Source of the DNA: Diorhabda sublineata
Taxonomy: Eukaryota > Arthropoda > Insecta > Coleoptera > Chrysomelidae
Assembly: GCF_026230105.1 (NCBI RefSeq)
Contig: NC_079476.1
Span: forward strand, 41,902,559 to 41,966,558
Direction: 5' to 3'
Length of the DNA stretch: 64,000 bases
Shown: positions 24,815 through 36,656 of the stretch, one piece after another
Numbering within the stretch: position 1 is the stretch's first letter
How the letters are laid out: each line of letters opens with the position of its first letter
Program-made: the position numbers and the translations under genes
Notes under the pieces: model-generated
Told to the model about the DNA's origin: nothing
The model's database searches: none
The model's input: only the letters and a program-made list of their open reading frames with translations

Positions 24815-25535
24815 GCGACAGTAAGAAATTGGACTGCAACCTTCAAAAGAGGTAAATTTTCCATTGCAGATGATGACCGATCGGGAAGGCGATTTTATCA
24901 GACCGTCGATTTGGACTAAAGGGGATCTGATCTGAAGCACTGAATATTTCATACGGAAGCGTTCATCATATAGTTCACGTCAATTTGCTGCAAAATGGAT
25001 CCCGAAATGTTTGAATGTTGACCAAAAGCTTCGCGTTCGATATGTGCTCGATTTGAAAACGATATAAAGATATAGATGAAACTTGGGTATATTTCTACGA
25101 TCCAGAAACAAAGCAACAATCGATGAAATGGTTCTCCAAAACCTAAGCAGTTTCGTGTTCAAAAATTTGCTGGAAAAGTTCTTGCTTCAATTTTTTGGGA
25201 TTGCCGTGGAATAATCATCATTGATTTTTTGGATAAGTATAGAACAAGAACTGGAGATTACTATTCGACATTACTACGGGAAAAAATTGAAGAGAAAAGT
25301 CGCGGAAAGCTAACCAAAGGTGTTTTGTTTTTGCAAGACAACGCCCCTGTACACAAGATTCGTGATTTAGGGTTTGAATTACTAGAACACCCCCCTTATT
25401 TACCAGATTTGGCTCTGTGCGACTATTATCCCTCTCCACAACTGAAAAAAAGGTTAAAAGGTCGTAAATTTTCGTCGGTAACGAGGGGGTAATAAAAGCT
25501 GTGGAGGTTTGGTTTGCAGATTGAAATTTTGTTTG
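24815..25535 (+). mobile_element. Mariner (DD34D) transposase pseudogene
   Basis: Blocks of a mariner transposase occur in order across frameshifts: TVRNWTATFKRGKFSIADDD (helix-turn-helix linker, about 24820), HTEAF..HIVHVN-type sequence, IDETWVYFYDPETKQQS, FRVQKFAGKVLASIFWDCRG and IIIIDFLDKYRTRTGDYYST. The last part (LTKGVLFLQDNAP to LKKRLKGRKFSS, in 25229-25492) is an 87-codon open frame ending in a stop after SSVTRG. The family's 'EEVIKAVEVWFA' then resumes in another frame. All three catalytic Asp are present, but QDNAP and the final ALCD are only 27 residues apart rather than 34, so about 7 residues are deleted. It cannot be active. Confidence 0.8.
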
Positions 25536-26239
25536 GTTTGGTATAGTAAGTTAAGAATGTTTCAATATATCCTCGTATATTAGACAAACAATTTAATATA
25601 AATTTCGATTTATAAATTAATTTGTGAGGAAATGCAACGATTGTTAAATAAAAATATCCTTTATTGACATTTCCCACGTCCTGGAGTGTATCGAGTATCG
25701 ACATTCTCCTAATCCACATTCCCTTTCGCAATATCCAATAATTCCGTACCAAATTCGCCGGTAATCCCTTGCTTATTGTTTGCGGCAAAGTGTATACTCG
25801 TAGTGTCCAAATATCGCAGGTTGAGGGTAGTAAATGCCACTTGCTGTCGCAGGCGTTATGTCGAGGGATTTCGGAAGCGAAACGTTTGATGAAATTTTGT
25901 GCAACGGTTCCTATTTAAATTTCGTTATGGTTTTTCGAAGGTTAAGCCCATAATCATATTTCGAAAATATTGAAATATATCTTTTTAAAAAAGTAATTTG
26001 ATTGGTACATTTTGGATCTTACATATACTGATCAATGTGTTCCAAATACCGCTAAATATCTACTTCTATTAATTGCACAACTTTCGAATCAATCTAAAAT
26101 AAAAATTTATGGTTTCAATCAATTTCACAATCTATGGTGCAACTAATTACTGTATTAAAAATATTCTTATCGTGTTTATAAGCTCATTTAGAGTTTTCGT
26201 TACGAATTTGTAATATAAAAATTATATATTATTTTGCGA
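25536..26239. other. Mostly noncoding; GC-richer patch at 25660-25890
   Basis: The patch at 25660-25890 differs in composition and carries a 120-codon minus frame (25426-25788) that runs antisense into the mariner copy, so I do not accept it as a gene. It may be regulatory or the tail of the element. The remainder is AT-rich. Confidence 0.3.
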
Positions 26240-26410
26240 GCTTATTGAAGTTAGTAACATCCCAGTCCCCGATGATGGTTTAGTCATCGAGCGTCGACTG
26301 TGAAGGATTAAGACCCTCCAGGAGTCACAAATGAGTTGGAGGCTGTGTCGGACGTATAACGATGAATAGCAGACGGCACCTACAACACGACCTGCATACT
26401 AAAACGCGAC
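26240..26410. promoter_or_regulatory. GC/CpG-enriched noncoding island
   Basis: Distinct composition with several CpGs (ATCGAGCGTCGACTG near 26287, GTCGGACGTATAACG near 26347). No open frame. Candidate cis-regulatory element by composition only. Confidence 0.22.
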
Positions 26411-27229
26411 TTTTCGACACTGGCGTTTCCGTACTTGTCTTATACAGTTTTTTTTTTCGTTCCCCAAAATGAACTAGAAAACCAAATACAATAAACCAAC
26501 GAAAGTTTTGAAGTTTTTAATAATACAGTGAGAGAATCAACCCAAAACAACCAAATTTTAAATTTTCTATTTCTTCAAAAATCTCTCTATATAATCTTTT
26601 TTACATTTACTCCATTCCGTTCCATTTTTCTCAATTATCTAATAACGTTATGTCTATAATTGAAACCTGATTGTTAGCAATGATTTGTCAACAATTTATG
26701 TTTAAAAAGTTGGGCCTTGGTGCGTTCCGTAGGCCCGCATCTGAACTTTTCCCACAACCCAAACCGATCCTATGGACCGACATATTTTATTCCAAATTTC
26801 CTCCACGGCCAAAAGGACCGTATTTAAATGAATTTTACAGTTTATTTGTTGGGTCTTTGGAATATTACCCTACACTTGGTTCATTTGATTTTCATATTTT
26901 TTTTGTTTTCTTCGACATAATTCAAATAATATTTGATTAAATCTTTAAACTTGAACTACCTTTATATTGCCTATACCTATTCTTGTTAATTTTGTTAAAA
27001 TTGTTAAAAATTAAATAAACACTAGTATAAGTAATCAATTTTTTCCTTTGGATTGTACAATAATTTTCTTCGCCGTATCCTACACCATCTCTTAGACTTA
27101 TACCTTTTTTCTTCATTAGGCAATGGGTTTTTTTGGTCATACATAATTTCTTTCTTCAATAAATTCTTTGCTATATTTAAGAAATCATTAATGGCTATAT
27201 TTTCTTTTTTATCATTTTCTTATTAAGAA
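26411..27229. other. Noncoding; one unrecognised 89-codon frame
   Basis: The plus frame 26671-26940 has a proline-rich middle (LFPQPKPILWTDIFYSKFPP) and a hydrophobic AT-driven tail. I do not recognise it, and it has no splice context. The rest is AT-rich. Confidence 0.3.
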
Positions 27230-27590
27230 TGTGGGCGTTCATCATCGCTGTGACAAATAACAGCTCAATAGCAATTTTCCTTTACCGCATCAACGTCCTT
27301 CTTTACGTCGACCACGGTTCGAGGTTTTGCAACCCCTCCTTATCTTATGTCAATACTTACCCTTTCTTAAGCATGCTTTGTAGAAAGCATAATCACCTCA
27401 GGCTCTGGCACCCGGGAAAAGTTTTAGCGGTAAAATTTATTTCGAGCCCAGAGCGCGAATATGAACCGCATACAAAAATCATCATTTTTTTCTTTTTTTC
27501 CTTGGAGTGTAAGAATACAAAAAAAAATTGGGCTCTGGGAAAATTTTATCAATTTTGGATGGGGCTTAACGTGTTAAAACAAAATCAATG
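27230..27590. promoter_or_regulatory. GC-enriched island with repeated GGGCTCTGG words
   Basis: A 120-codon plus frame (27229-27591) spans it, with no recognisable product and an AT-driven second half. GGCTCTGGCACCCGGGAAAAG near 27401 and GGGCTCTGGGAAAATTTT near 27531 are partial direct repeats. GAGCCCAGAGC near 27443 is their inverse. The arrangement suggests a small decayed repeat or a regulatory island; neither is shown. Confidence 0.2.
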
Positions 27591-28299
27591 AATTGACGTT
27601 TCGTTCGTCAAAATTCTTTTTTAACTATGTAGAATGTTCGACATAGATACTATGTTTTCTTGATTTTATTGTCCTTTCTAGTATGAAATCTATCGACAAT
27701 ACAGACACAGAGGTAACTCGAATGTTGAAGCTTTGATTAAGATCAAATGGAGGACCGAAACTTTAGTTTTAAAAAAAAACTCTTAGACTCTTCCATGCTG
27801 ATGGTGAACAACTCTTTTCGTATTTTCATTGGTTTGATAATTTTTCTTCTGTACACAGGAATCCCTTGCGTAAACTTTTAATACATCTTTAAAACTTTTT
27901 TCTGCTAGTTTTTCACTTTTCATTCTAAGTTTATTGTCTTTAACATAATTTCAGTTAATTTTTTTTCTTTTCCAGAAATTTTCTTAGATTTCTAGTTTAT
28001 AAAAACTTTGAATTGAATTCTGACGACTACCACATTGTCTGTACATCAGTCCCCAATTTTATTTTCTAATAGGTATGGTAAAACTGTATTCCGGACTCTA
28101 TCTTTTTTAATTTTTAGTTATAATTCAACAATTTCAATATGTTATATTATATACCTCGTATATAATTCTAAGAAACGGGTGAATAAGAAGAAGAAAGAGT
28201 GGTGCCGACATTTTGGCATTTCAAGCAATGTCGTCCCCCCTCTTTCCCCAATAGAGAGATAAGCGATACAGCGTTGAACGGGGAATGAAAAAGAAGGGA

Positions 28300-28480
28300 A
28301 GTTCATTAGCATTCCTTCCGCAGGGCGCAATCCGACGCGAATATAGCCATCATTAATTAGCATTTAGATAGTTTAATGATAATTAGTCGGCGAGGAACAT
28401 TAGGAGAACCAGCTGGGAGGATAAAACATGGCGGAAGCGCGGAAATGGTGTGAAAAGAACACGCCAACCCCTCCAAAGAT
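28300..28480. promoter_or_regulatory. Island with clustered homeodomain sites and a T-box half-site
   Basis: It contains CATTAATTAGCATTTAG near 28349 and TAATGATAATTAGTCGG near 28374, several TAAT/ATTA cores within 40 bp. Then comes AAATGGTGTGAAAAG near 28444, holding GGTGTGA, the T-box half-site core. It is flanked by CpG-bearing sequence without coding signal. Clustering of homeodomain and T-box sites upstream of a T-box gene fits an enhancer, possibly autoregulatory; inference only. Confidence 0.35.
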
Positions 28481-28869
28481 GACTACGGAGATAGGAGGTA
28501 TAGTCAAATTATCGTGAAGAGGTTACACTCAGAAAATTTCTCGTCTGATACTCCTATCAACATTATTTAAGTTCGAACCTTAAATTTTTTATTAACTTTT
28601 GTAGAACGTGGAACAAATATGTGGAGTAATGAGCTAGGAGAGTGAGTTTTATAAAAGACTACGTCAAATACAATATTATCTTCATAATCTTCTAGCTTAA
28701 CCTTTTCTTTTTTTTTTTGTAATTATGAAGTAAAACCTTCTTAGTCTTAATTCTCTAATGCTGTTTTCTATTCATTTATCTGCTTAAATTAATGAAATAA
28801 TTGAATTGGAATCAAATATTGACATTGATATGTGTGTAAGTATTAAATAAGAAAATTTTCTTGGTGTAG

Positions 28870-29160
28870 CGATTTCGTCCATTTAGAGCATGTAATCGTG
28901 CTTATGATGAACTCCTTGTACAATCCACCTAAACGAGGTCGTTGGGAACTTCTGCTGTGATAAGGCCCGGATTATTCTCAGTTTATTATACGTTCCAATT
29001 TACATCCCGGTAATTACCCGACGTTTTGGAGATTTTCCTGTAAAATTTGCATGTACAGACTCTGTCGTAGTCGTTACAACAACCGCTAAATCTCGCCGGT
29101 AATAAAACGAACCAGAAACTTATAAATTATATGGTTTTATAGTATTTTTGTTGCCCGAGG
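28870..29160. promoter_or_regulatory. GC/CpG-enriched noncoding island with GATA-type site
   Basis: About 290 bp of distinct composition with TGTGATAAGGCCCGG near 28957, GGTAATTACCCGACG near 29010 (containing GGTAATTACC, a 10-bp palindrome) and CTCGCCGGTAATAAAACG near 29092. No frame remains open across it. A reasonable enhancer candidate. Confidence 0.3.
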
Positions 29161-31138
29161 GAGAATTGTCATAATGGAACATTTTCACTGTCACAAATCG
29201 GTTAATGAAGTACCATTTTAAAACACTATCTATCTAATCAAAGAACCGACAACACTGCGAGCGATCTGAAACGATTTGGTGGGCTACACCACTTCCTCAA
29301 TTCGAGTTTCAACATGTACAAATTAATTTTTAAGAATGGCGTGTTGTTGAAGTAGAGAATCGGAATCTGGAGTAACTTCGGACAATCAAAGATTGGGTTA
29401 AACTTCAAACAAATCGTTTAATGTAACTTTTGAATAAATTGCTTACTTAGAGCAATTGAGATTGTCGCTGGTACAAACCATTTTTGGAGATGTTGGACAT
29501 TTTTAGACATTTAGATCAAGACATTCAGCGCTGCTACCAATTGCGATAGTAACTGGTGTATTTGTGTCCAAGAGTACCATCTTTGAAAGAGAAAACATCA
29601 GAAAAGAGAACGGATCTTTCACAAAATATAACAACGAATAAAGATTAGCCAGATGATGAGAACTTCAACTTAAAACCTTTCGAAGCGTCAAATAAGCATG
29701 TTCGAACTATTATATGATCAGAATAATTTCCACGTGAGGTTGAATTATCTCAATAGCTGATTGCGATGACACAAACAAACTTCCTTTTATTGTCACTTTT
29801 TATGTAACGTTAATCCTGTAACATCCTTGAATAGACCACAAAAAGGATTTAACCGTTTCCCATCTAGTCGACACTTATGATATACACCAAAGTTCACATT
29901 CAACTGTGACTTTCGATCGTAATAAAGAGAGCTTACGATTATAATAATCTCCAAGTTGTTTGGCCACCCACAATTCTTATTTGAATGGAGAACAAACAAC
30001 TTGTATCGATAGCTTGCGACGAATAATCTGACCATGTTGCCAAATTGTATGTTATGTAATTAAAAATGGGTTTTTTAAATTTTTATCTTCTAATTTTTTT
30101 TTCAATCACTTGTATAACTTCATTGCAATTATACCAAGTCAGATTATTTTGTACTTTTCAGTCTTCTACGTTGATTTGCTGCATTAACCTGCGCTTGGCA
30201 TGTCCAAGCAGCTTGTCCTTATGGGTCTCACTGTATCTAACACACCGTCATCTAAGAACTTCAATTTGAAATTTTTGATTGATGGTAAAATCTTTTTTTT
30301 TTCTGAATATTAATAACCGAACCTTGCATATCCGTATAAGTTTTAATATTGATCTACATAGAAAAAAATTTATATGATGCAATTATTTATGATTAAATAA
30401 TTAAGTGTTATACACGGTGGTGAAGAAAACTAATCAAATATTGTTGTAGTGATTAAATTCATGTTTTTAATTTTCAACAAAACTTATAGAACATCGCCTA
30501 TTTGCCCGAAATGGATCCGGCAAAAAAATTTTTCTCGGTTAAAAATTCATATTTCAGAATGCGACGAAACTGGTTCATGAAATTGGTACTGAAACTTCAT
30601 TATATCGACAGAACGTTTCTAGCTTCCCAAATTTTCACTTCCGGAGTCCAATTTGAACATTATAAATCCGGTGGGGCGCGAGAATCGTAAGATCGTTCGA
30701 CGAGCGCACAAGAAAATTTGATCTGCCGAAGTGGGAAAACATACGAATTTTGAATAAACATTATCATTAAGAAAATAAACGAAAAACCATCAGCAACATC
30801 TAAGATTTTTGATAGAAAAAATTTTTTTACGAATAGAAATTTCAAACTAAATTCGTGGATTCAAGATAGCTGCAAATGTGCGCAAGATGCACCGTGAGTT
30901 CGATGCAGATGGGTTCATCAATTATTTTTACAATTCCTAAATATTCAGAATATAATACAAGTTGTAAATTGACAACATCGCTCGATTCTTCTTCGTAGAG
31001 TCTCTCTAAATGGTTGGTTAAAAAAGATTCTCGAAGGCTTTAGTTCTCCCCACGGTGTTGATGGCAATGATAAACAAGGTATTATCCAAAAACCTTCAGG
31101 TATCCGATGACATAAAAAATACTTGTTTATATTGCCAT
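29161..31138. other. Noncoding, no gene recognised
   Basis: Short ORFs only (80 codons at 29793-30035, minus; 62 at 30502-30690; 73 at 30945-31166, minus), unrecognised. GGTGGGCTACACCAC near 29278 is a small inverted repeat. No RNA gene is visible. Confidence 0.35.
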
Positions 31139-31165
31139 ACACACACACACACACACACACACACA
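31139..31165. repeat. (CA)n microsatellite
   Basis: Thirteen uninterrupted CA/AC dinucleotides. Confidence 0.95.
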
Positions 31166-31689
31166 TACTGTATGATTAATGACCATGGTCACAATGGTGA
31201 ATGAGAATGGGATATATTCTAAAGCGTTACAAATTCTTTGGTTAACTGTATCTCGAAAGACTTGGATGCGTGTGGCGTGGCGAATTCTATGACAAAACAA
31301 TTTGGTAAATGACTTGTTTAAACTTGAATTTTTGAAATGAAATTTTCATTACTATTTTGTATATATAATTCTCAAACAATCAGAACGTTCAATTTAGTTA
31401 TATATATACAGGATGATACGTATAAGAAGCGACACAAAACAGAGGCGTATAGGGGAGCTGAAAATATAACGATTGGTAGCAATTTACCTCAATTAATATC
31501 GAAATAAATTGATTCGTTTGAATTAATTTAGTGGTACTGTTCTTGGAGCTTCCTCAAATTTTATCGTACGAAAAGTACCGACCAAAATTACAGGTTATAT
31601 TTTGACATTTCATACAAGCTAAAAAAATACAACTAAAGCTAAATCTCCAAATATGAACTGGCTAATCGGCAGACGATCGTAATTAACAA

Positions 31690-31960
31690 TGGAAAATGAG
31701 ATATTTATGTTTAAAATCATCATAAAATCAATGAGGACATATGGCGTAGAGCTATGGGGTTGCAGTAAGCCATCAAACACCAAGATATAGCAAAATTTTA
31801 ACTAATGCTCCATGGTTTATAAACAACCACACATTAGACACAGACCTCAGTATTCCAACCATCAACGAAGTTATTCAGACAATAAGAAACAAAAATCGCA
31901 ACGAAAACCACCAAAATCCAAAGGTTTATACTGCTGGAATAGAGAAGATTGAAAAGACGC
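31690..31960 (+). mobile_element. Jockey-type non-LTR retrotransposon RT C-terminal fragment
   Basis: One frame reads KIIIKSMRTYGVELWGCSKP, then NTKI (about 31710-31785), the hallmark 'KP...YG..LWG.A..SN...IQR.Q' region after the RT of Jockey-like LINEs. After a frame change the DNA continues as 'NAPWF.NNHTLHTDLSIPTI.EVI' (about 31800-31880), as in the same family. Stops and shifts are frequent. No polyA tail or upstream RT core was found, so this is a short dead fragment. Confidence 0.65.
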
Positions 31961-34045
31961 TGCCCACAAGACGTCTTAGAGTGACCTACGGAGATCCATC
32001 AGTGGATGGTGCCCGTCTCAAGCTGACACTTTAGAAGTTTACCAATGCTGGAATACTTGCCACAAGACGGTTTAATAATTCCTTGTATAATACGCTGAAT
32101 CATGGTTCGAAATTGCAAATTATCTACAGTCAAAGAAAGACAGAAACTATTCTGTTTAGTACGTTGCTGATATCGGCTTGGAAAGATGAAAAATCAGAAG
32201 ATTTAGCATCCAGGTTTGTCGGAGAAATGTCAAAAGCAGTGTAAGGAAGTATGACAAGAAGACTAATCAGTACATAAGCAAATGATCATCCAAAAATTGT
32301 TGTAGAATGTAAAGGATGCTACAAAATACATCTTCGTAGTAGAAGATGACAGATTGATGTACGACTTTTTCACAAAAGAACTCATAAAACTTGCTGGAGA
32401 AACATCCAAATTCTGCTGATTTTTGTCTCAAAATTGCTATTTATTTAAAGTAACTTATTGTACTATCGAAGATGGAAAACCTTCAGGAGGGATAAACTGT
32501 CTTGGTTGCACCGAGAATTCGATTTTCTTCCAGATTCGTTTGGGTTTTGAGGGTTAAAGTCCAGTTCTGCTGGATAGAAGTTATGGGCGCAAGTCTTTGT
32601 GTCGAGGCTAGTGGAGTGCTAGCACACTAAAGCTCGATAGCTTAAACTTACTATATACAACGAAAGATTAAACTATTTCACGCGAGCTAAATCTCTGGAA
32701 ACATCGCAACATCGATGAAATCTCGACGTTCGAGATCCGATTATTCGTTGTCTCGAAACACAATGAACGTCTCGTCGATTCTAAACGCCTCGCCTGGGTT
32801 TGTGTAAATATAAATAGATTTTCTCGCAAAGTTTATCAAGTATAACGGAGAGGATTTAATTTCATGTTATTAGGATATTAACAAGTTTACTTGTAATTTC
32901 CTGGGTCGGGTATCGGTTAGGGTCAGGGGTGGATGGATGATCGTTTTTTGAGGACGTTGTTTCGGAGAAATGTTTACCAGTATTAAGTGTTTTCAAATGT
33001 TATTTGAATTTTTGGACAATTGAGTGTTAAAACATTAAAAAAAATTATAGAAAAGTATTTTTTCTGTGACAAATACGACAAAATTTATTGAGATAAGTTG
33101 TTTAGAATCAACCACGCTTTAAAATCATGGGTAATTTATGATTTTTAATTATTCTTTTACGAATGTAAGACTAAGATGCTATGGACAAATTTGGAAACCA
33201 AAAACTTTGTACTCTACTGAACTCTAATTAATATTTAGACGAAGATTAGCTACAACAACACAATTTGAAACTTTCTACGGACAATATTGACGAAGAAAAA
33301 TGATGAATAGTATTTTTTCACCGTTTTGTAGTAAAATATCAAATATAAATAGCGAAATTAGATTAGTAAGAAAAGTGTAATTATTTTATAATCAATTTTG
33401 GAAAATAGTGTGATGCATTACCATAAAAAGAAACTCATTTCTCGTGAATACCTATAAAAGGCATATATTATGCACGTAGGTATGTTTGTTCTTTTTTGTA
33501 ATTGGAACTTTTTAATATTTTCTTGCATATTCATTTACGCCTTTTAGTTTTAACGTTTCGCGGCGCTTTGTTCTGAGCTTATCTTGAAAGAAGTAATTAG
33601 TAATTCTACGTTTATTGGTTCTAATTAGAAAAGTCTTGTAAAAACTGGGTTTTATTTACTTTTTACTCAACTTTCGTTTTAATTATCATTTGACTGGAAA
33701 CGTATAAAGATTTATTGTTATGATAGTATATATGCAAATTAGTCTAAAAATAATAGGTAGGTATGTATATATGATAATAAAAAATACACAAGACGCAAAA
33801 TTCTACGAGTAAAACAGATGAGGTGGTCTATTGCGAGACATGTAAAACCGCTGGACATACATACCTGTGTTTTAACGAGTCTTCCTCCGCTTTTTTCAAC
33901 AGAAGCTTATTGTAGTTAAATGTTTTTAATTGTACAGGCATAAGATACCTATTATATCTATATGTATATGCAAAAGGTATGTTTTTTTTTGTTTATTATC
34001 TACATAAGTTTCGTTTTTTACCAATTACCCATATAAGATTTTACG
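31961..34045. other. Noncoding; GC-richer patch at about 32460-32850
   Basis: No gene recognised. The patch at 32460-32850 has many TCTCGA/CGATC words (for example CTCGACGTTCGAGATCCGAT near 32722) and could be an enhancer or a decayed repeat. 32850-34045 is very AT-rich and featureless to my eye. Confidence 0.3.
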
Positions 34046-34508
34046 ATGGGCCCAGTATGGGCCCAGACTTGGCCCAAGTATGTACCCTACCATTCTGGCT
34101 CTATCTTGGAAGCCGTTATTGGCCCGGATTTGGTGGGATTCTGGGATTATAACAATGTCCTTCGCTTAATTTCCAAACCTGGATCAGCCCTGGTTGCCTA
34201 GATAAACCCAAGAATGGTCTACAAGCCTGGATCAGGCTGGCTGCTTGGAAAAATAGAATTTTAATAAAAATATAGTTTTTATTTATGCATTCTACTAATT
34301 AATGTACATTAAAAATGTTAGTTTAATAATTACACATATAAAGAAATGACTATTTTTCATAACTTTAAATAGTTATTCAAAGTTCTGCCAAACCTGGCTG
34401 ACTATAGGATGGCCGGAGCTAAGTTACCCAGACTACAACCAGGCTTGGGCCATTATTGGTTTGCCAAGGCCGGATTTCCCAACGTTGGGTCAAGCCCAAG
34501 TCTGGGGG
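34046..34508 (+). repeat. 'GGCCC/CAAGCC' dispersed repeat, copy 2 (longer)
   Basis: It has the same block order as 20961-21296 and is better preserved: GGGCCCAGTATGGGCCCAG, ACTTGGCCCAAGTATG, CTTGGAAGCCGTTATTGGCC and GGTTTGCCAAGGCCGGATTT. The start (GGGCCCAGACTTGGCCCAA) and the end (reverse complement CCCAGACTTGGGCTTGACCC) look like imperfect terminal inverted repeats. About 130 bp of AT-rich sequence near 34250-34385 is absent from copy 1. A 60-codon frame inside is not considered a gene. Confidence 0.6.
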
Positions 34509-35589
34509 CACATGCATGGGTACCAAGTTTATCGAGATATGAATTTCGAGTAGATTTTATATCGATATTTGAGATAGAGCAATTTTTTTAATATCTAGTA
34601 ACATTAACATGCTAATCATTTCGATTTAAGCTTACCTCATTTAAAATATTTTAATTCTAGATCTTTTTTAAGCTCATGAAAAACTATTTTACCACAAATA
34701 CATTGAATATCACGTTTTCTACGAAGCTGAAACTATATACGAGGATTGCTACTTAAGTTCTAAGATACGGTGTGAATATGTCAAAATTGACATTGCCATG
34801 AGAAAGTTTTAAATTTTTAATGGTAACTCACTCAAAACGTGTTGTCATTCGAGTATTTACAGAAACAACAGTCGACTGTATGGACAAGCCAAATCCAACA
34901 ATCTGTTGGATCTAAATTAACAGACAAATAGAAATTTGATAATATACTAATAATTAGTGTTATTTTTATCCAAATTGAGCTTCACCACTTGCTTGGAGAT
35001 CTGTATTTAACGAAAAAACAGATTCGCTTGGCTCTTAACTGAAATAAAAAAGCTATTGACGAGTGAAACCACTATTTACGTGTTTACGAATTGTTTTAAT
35101 TTTTTTATTATTTGGCGTCCTGCTTGACATTTCCGGTCTTATGAAGGTGTTTGGTTATTGTATAGGTACTTACGAAAGAAAACTATGAAAATCTGAAAAT
35201 GCTATTAAAGATGAAATAGACATTATTACAAAAAGAACTAAAATGTAAAAGCTCTCAGAGGCAAAAATTAAAGTTGGTATCTTTGTTGGCACTCAACTAA
35301 AAAAAAAATTATGAATTGTGGATATTCCTGAATGAGTTACAATAAAGAGAAAAAGACCTGGATCAGTTTTAAGGCAGCAGTTCAAGGTTTTTTTGGAAAC
35401 CATAGAGCTGAAAAGTACGAAGAGCAGATCACTGACATAATCATGAATTTATTTTTCTATCATGAGATGTAGATGTAAAATAAATCATCTCTTTGTGGAT
35501 TTTCTATGTTCTTTCATTGATTTTATACAAATTTAGAAGTATTTTTTGTCCTAATTCTTATTTCTAGGAATAAGAGCAATAAAAATAAG
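34509..35589. other. AT-rich noncoding, no gene recognised
   Basis: No ORF, RNA or repeat that I can support. Confidence 0.4.
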
Positions 35590-36656
35590 GGTAATTTTAT
35601 ACTTTTGCTCTAGAAAATCGAAAAATCATTCGATTCCGATGAATTTTTTTTTGAAAATCTTCGTTTTTACGGCGGATTTACGAAAAAAAAATATGGCAAA
35701 TATCTCATATGGAGATTTCATATAGTTTTATGACTTTAAATGCACTTCTTTGCATATAATCGTTCATCACTTTTTTACAAAACATCCAAAACAATTCATT
35801 TATTTTTTTTTTGTTAATCTACACAAAAAACAAAGATTTTGGGGAAATTTTTTTGTTTTTATTCATTTTCTATGTCACTTAAAGATTTCATGTGGTTTTC
35901 TGACTAAATGCTATCATCAATGTTCTAGAACATCGAAAAATCATTAGATTTCGATTAATTTTTTCGAAAATCTTCGTTTTTACGACGAATTTATGTAAAA
36001 AAATATAGAAAATATCATTTCTGTCTTTAAATGTGACTCACTTCTTCGCATATAATCGTTCATAACTTTTTTACAAAGCATCAAACACAGTTCGTATTTT
36101 TTTATTGTTAATCTATACAAAAAACAAACATTTTGGAGCAAAAAAATTGAAAAATGTTTGTTTATTCATTTTTTATCTGTAACCATAGTAAGATACCATT
36201 TTTTTAACAGTGAAAATTTTAAATTTTTCAAAATTAACTTTTAATATTGTACACTCGATTACAATAAGTGATTTTTAGAATGTTTTTGTTCATATAATTT
36301 TAATGATTACTCAATAAAAAAGGTAAAAACGATTATATGTGAGAAAAGGTCAATTTTTAGAGAAATTGTTTTTATTTTTAATTGTAAAAAACTCATAAAT
36401 CAACATTTTTTTATAAATTATTTTCAAATTTGTTCTTTTTTTTATATAGATTACTAAAAAAATATAAAAACTCCATTTGATTAATTGGAAAAGAGTTATC
36501 AACAATTATTGGTGAATGAATGCATTTTCATAAACATTTAAAGTCCTGAAATGAATACAAGTTTTAATTTTTCCCATAATTTTTATCGTAAATCCTCCGT
36601 AAAAACGAAGATTTTCAAAAATAGAAAATTCATAGAAATCGGAGCATAAAATTACC
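35590..36656. mobile_element. Inverted-repeat element with internal tandem duplication
   Basis: The left end (35590 onward) and right end (up to 36656) are imperfect inverted repeats of about 80 bp. Both start GGTAATTTTAT and share the exact block GAAAATCTTCGTTTTTACGG followed by a GGATTTACGA word. The left end has about 30 extra bp. Next to the left end, a unit of about 300 bp is repeated in tandem: CGAAAAATCATT recurs at 35619 and 35934, and GCATATAAT at 35752 and 36048. The element is very AT-rich and noncoding. It looks like a nonautonomous DNA transposon or foldback element that gained an internal duplication. Confidence 0.55.

Noticed and set aside
25426..25788. 120-codon minus-strand ORF
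   Set aside because: Partly antisense to the mariner C-terminal region; no recognisable product.
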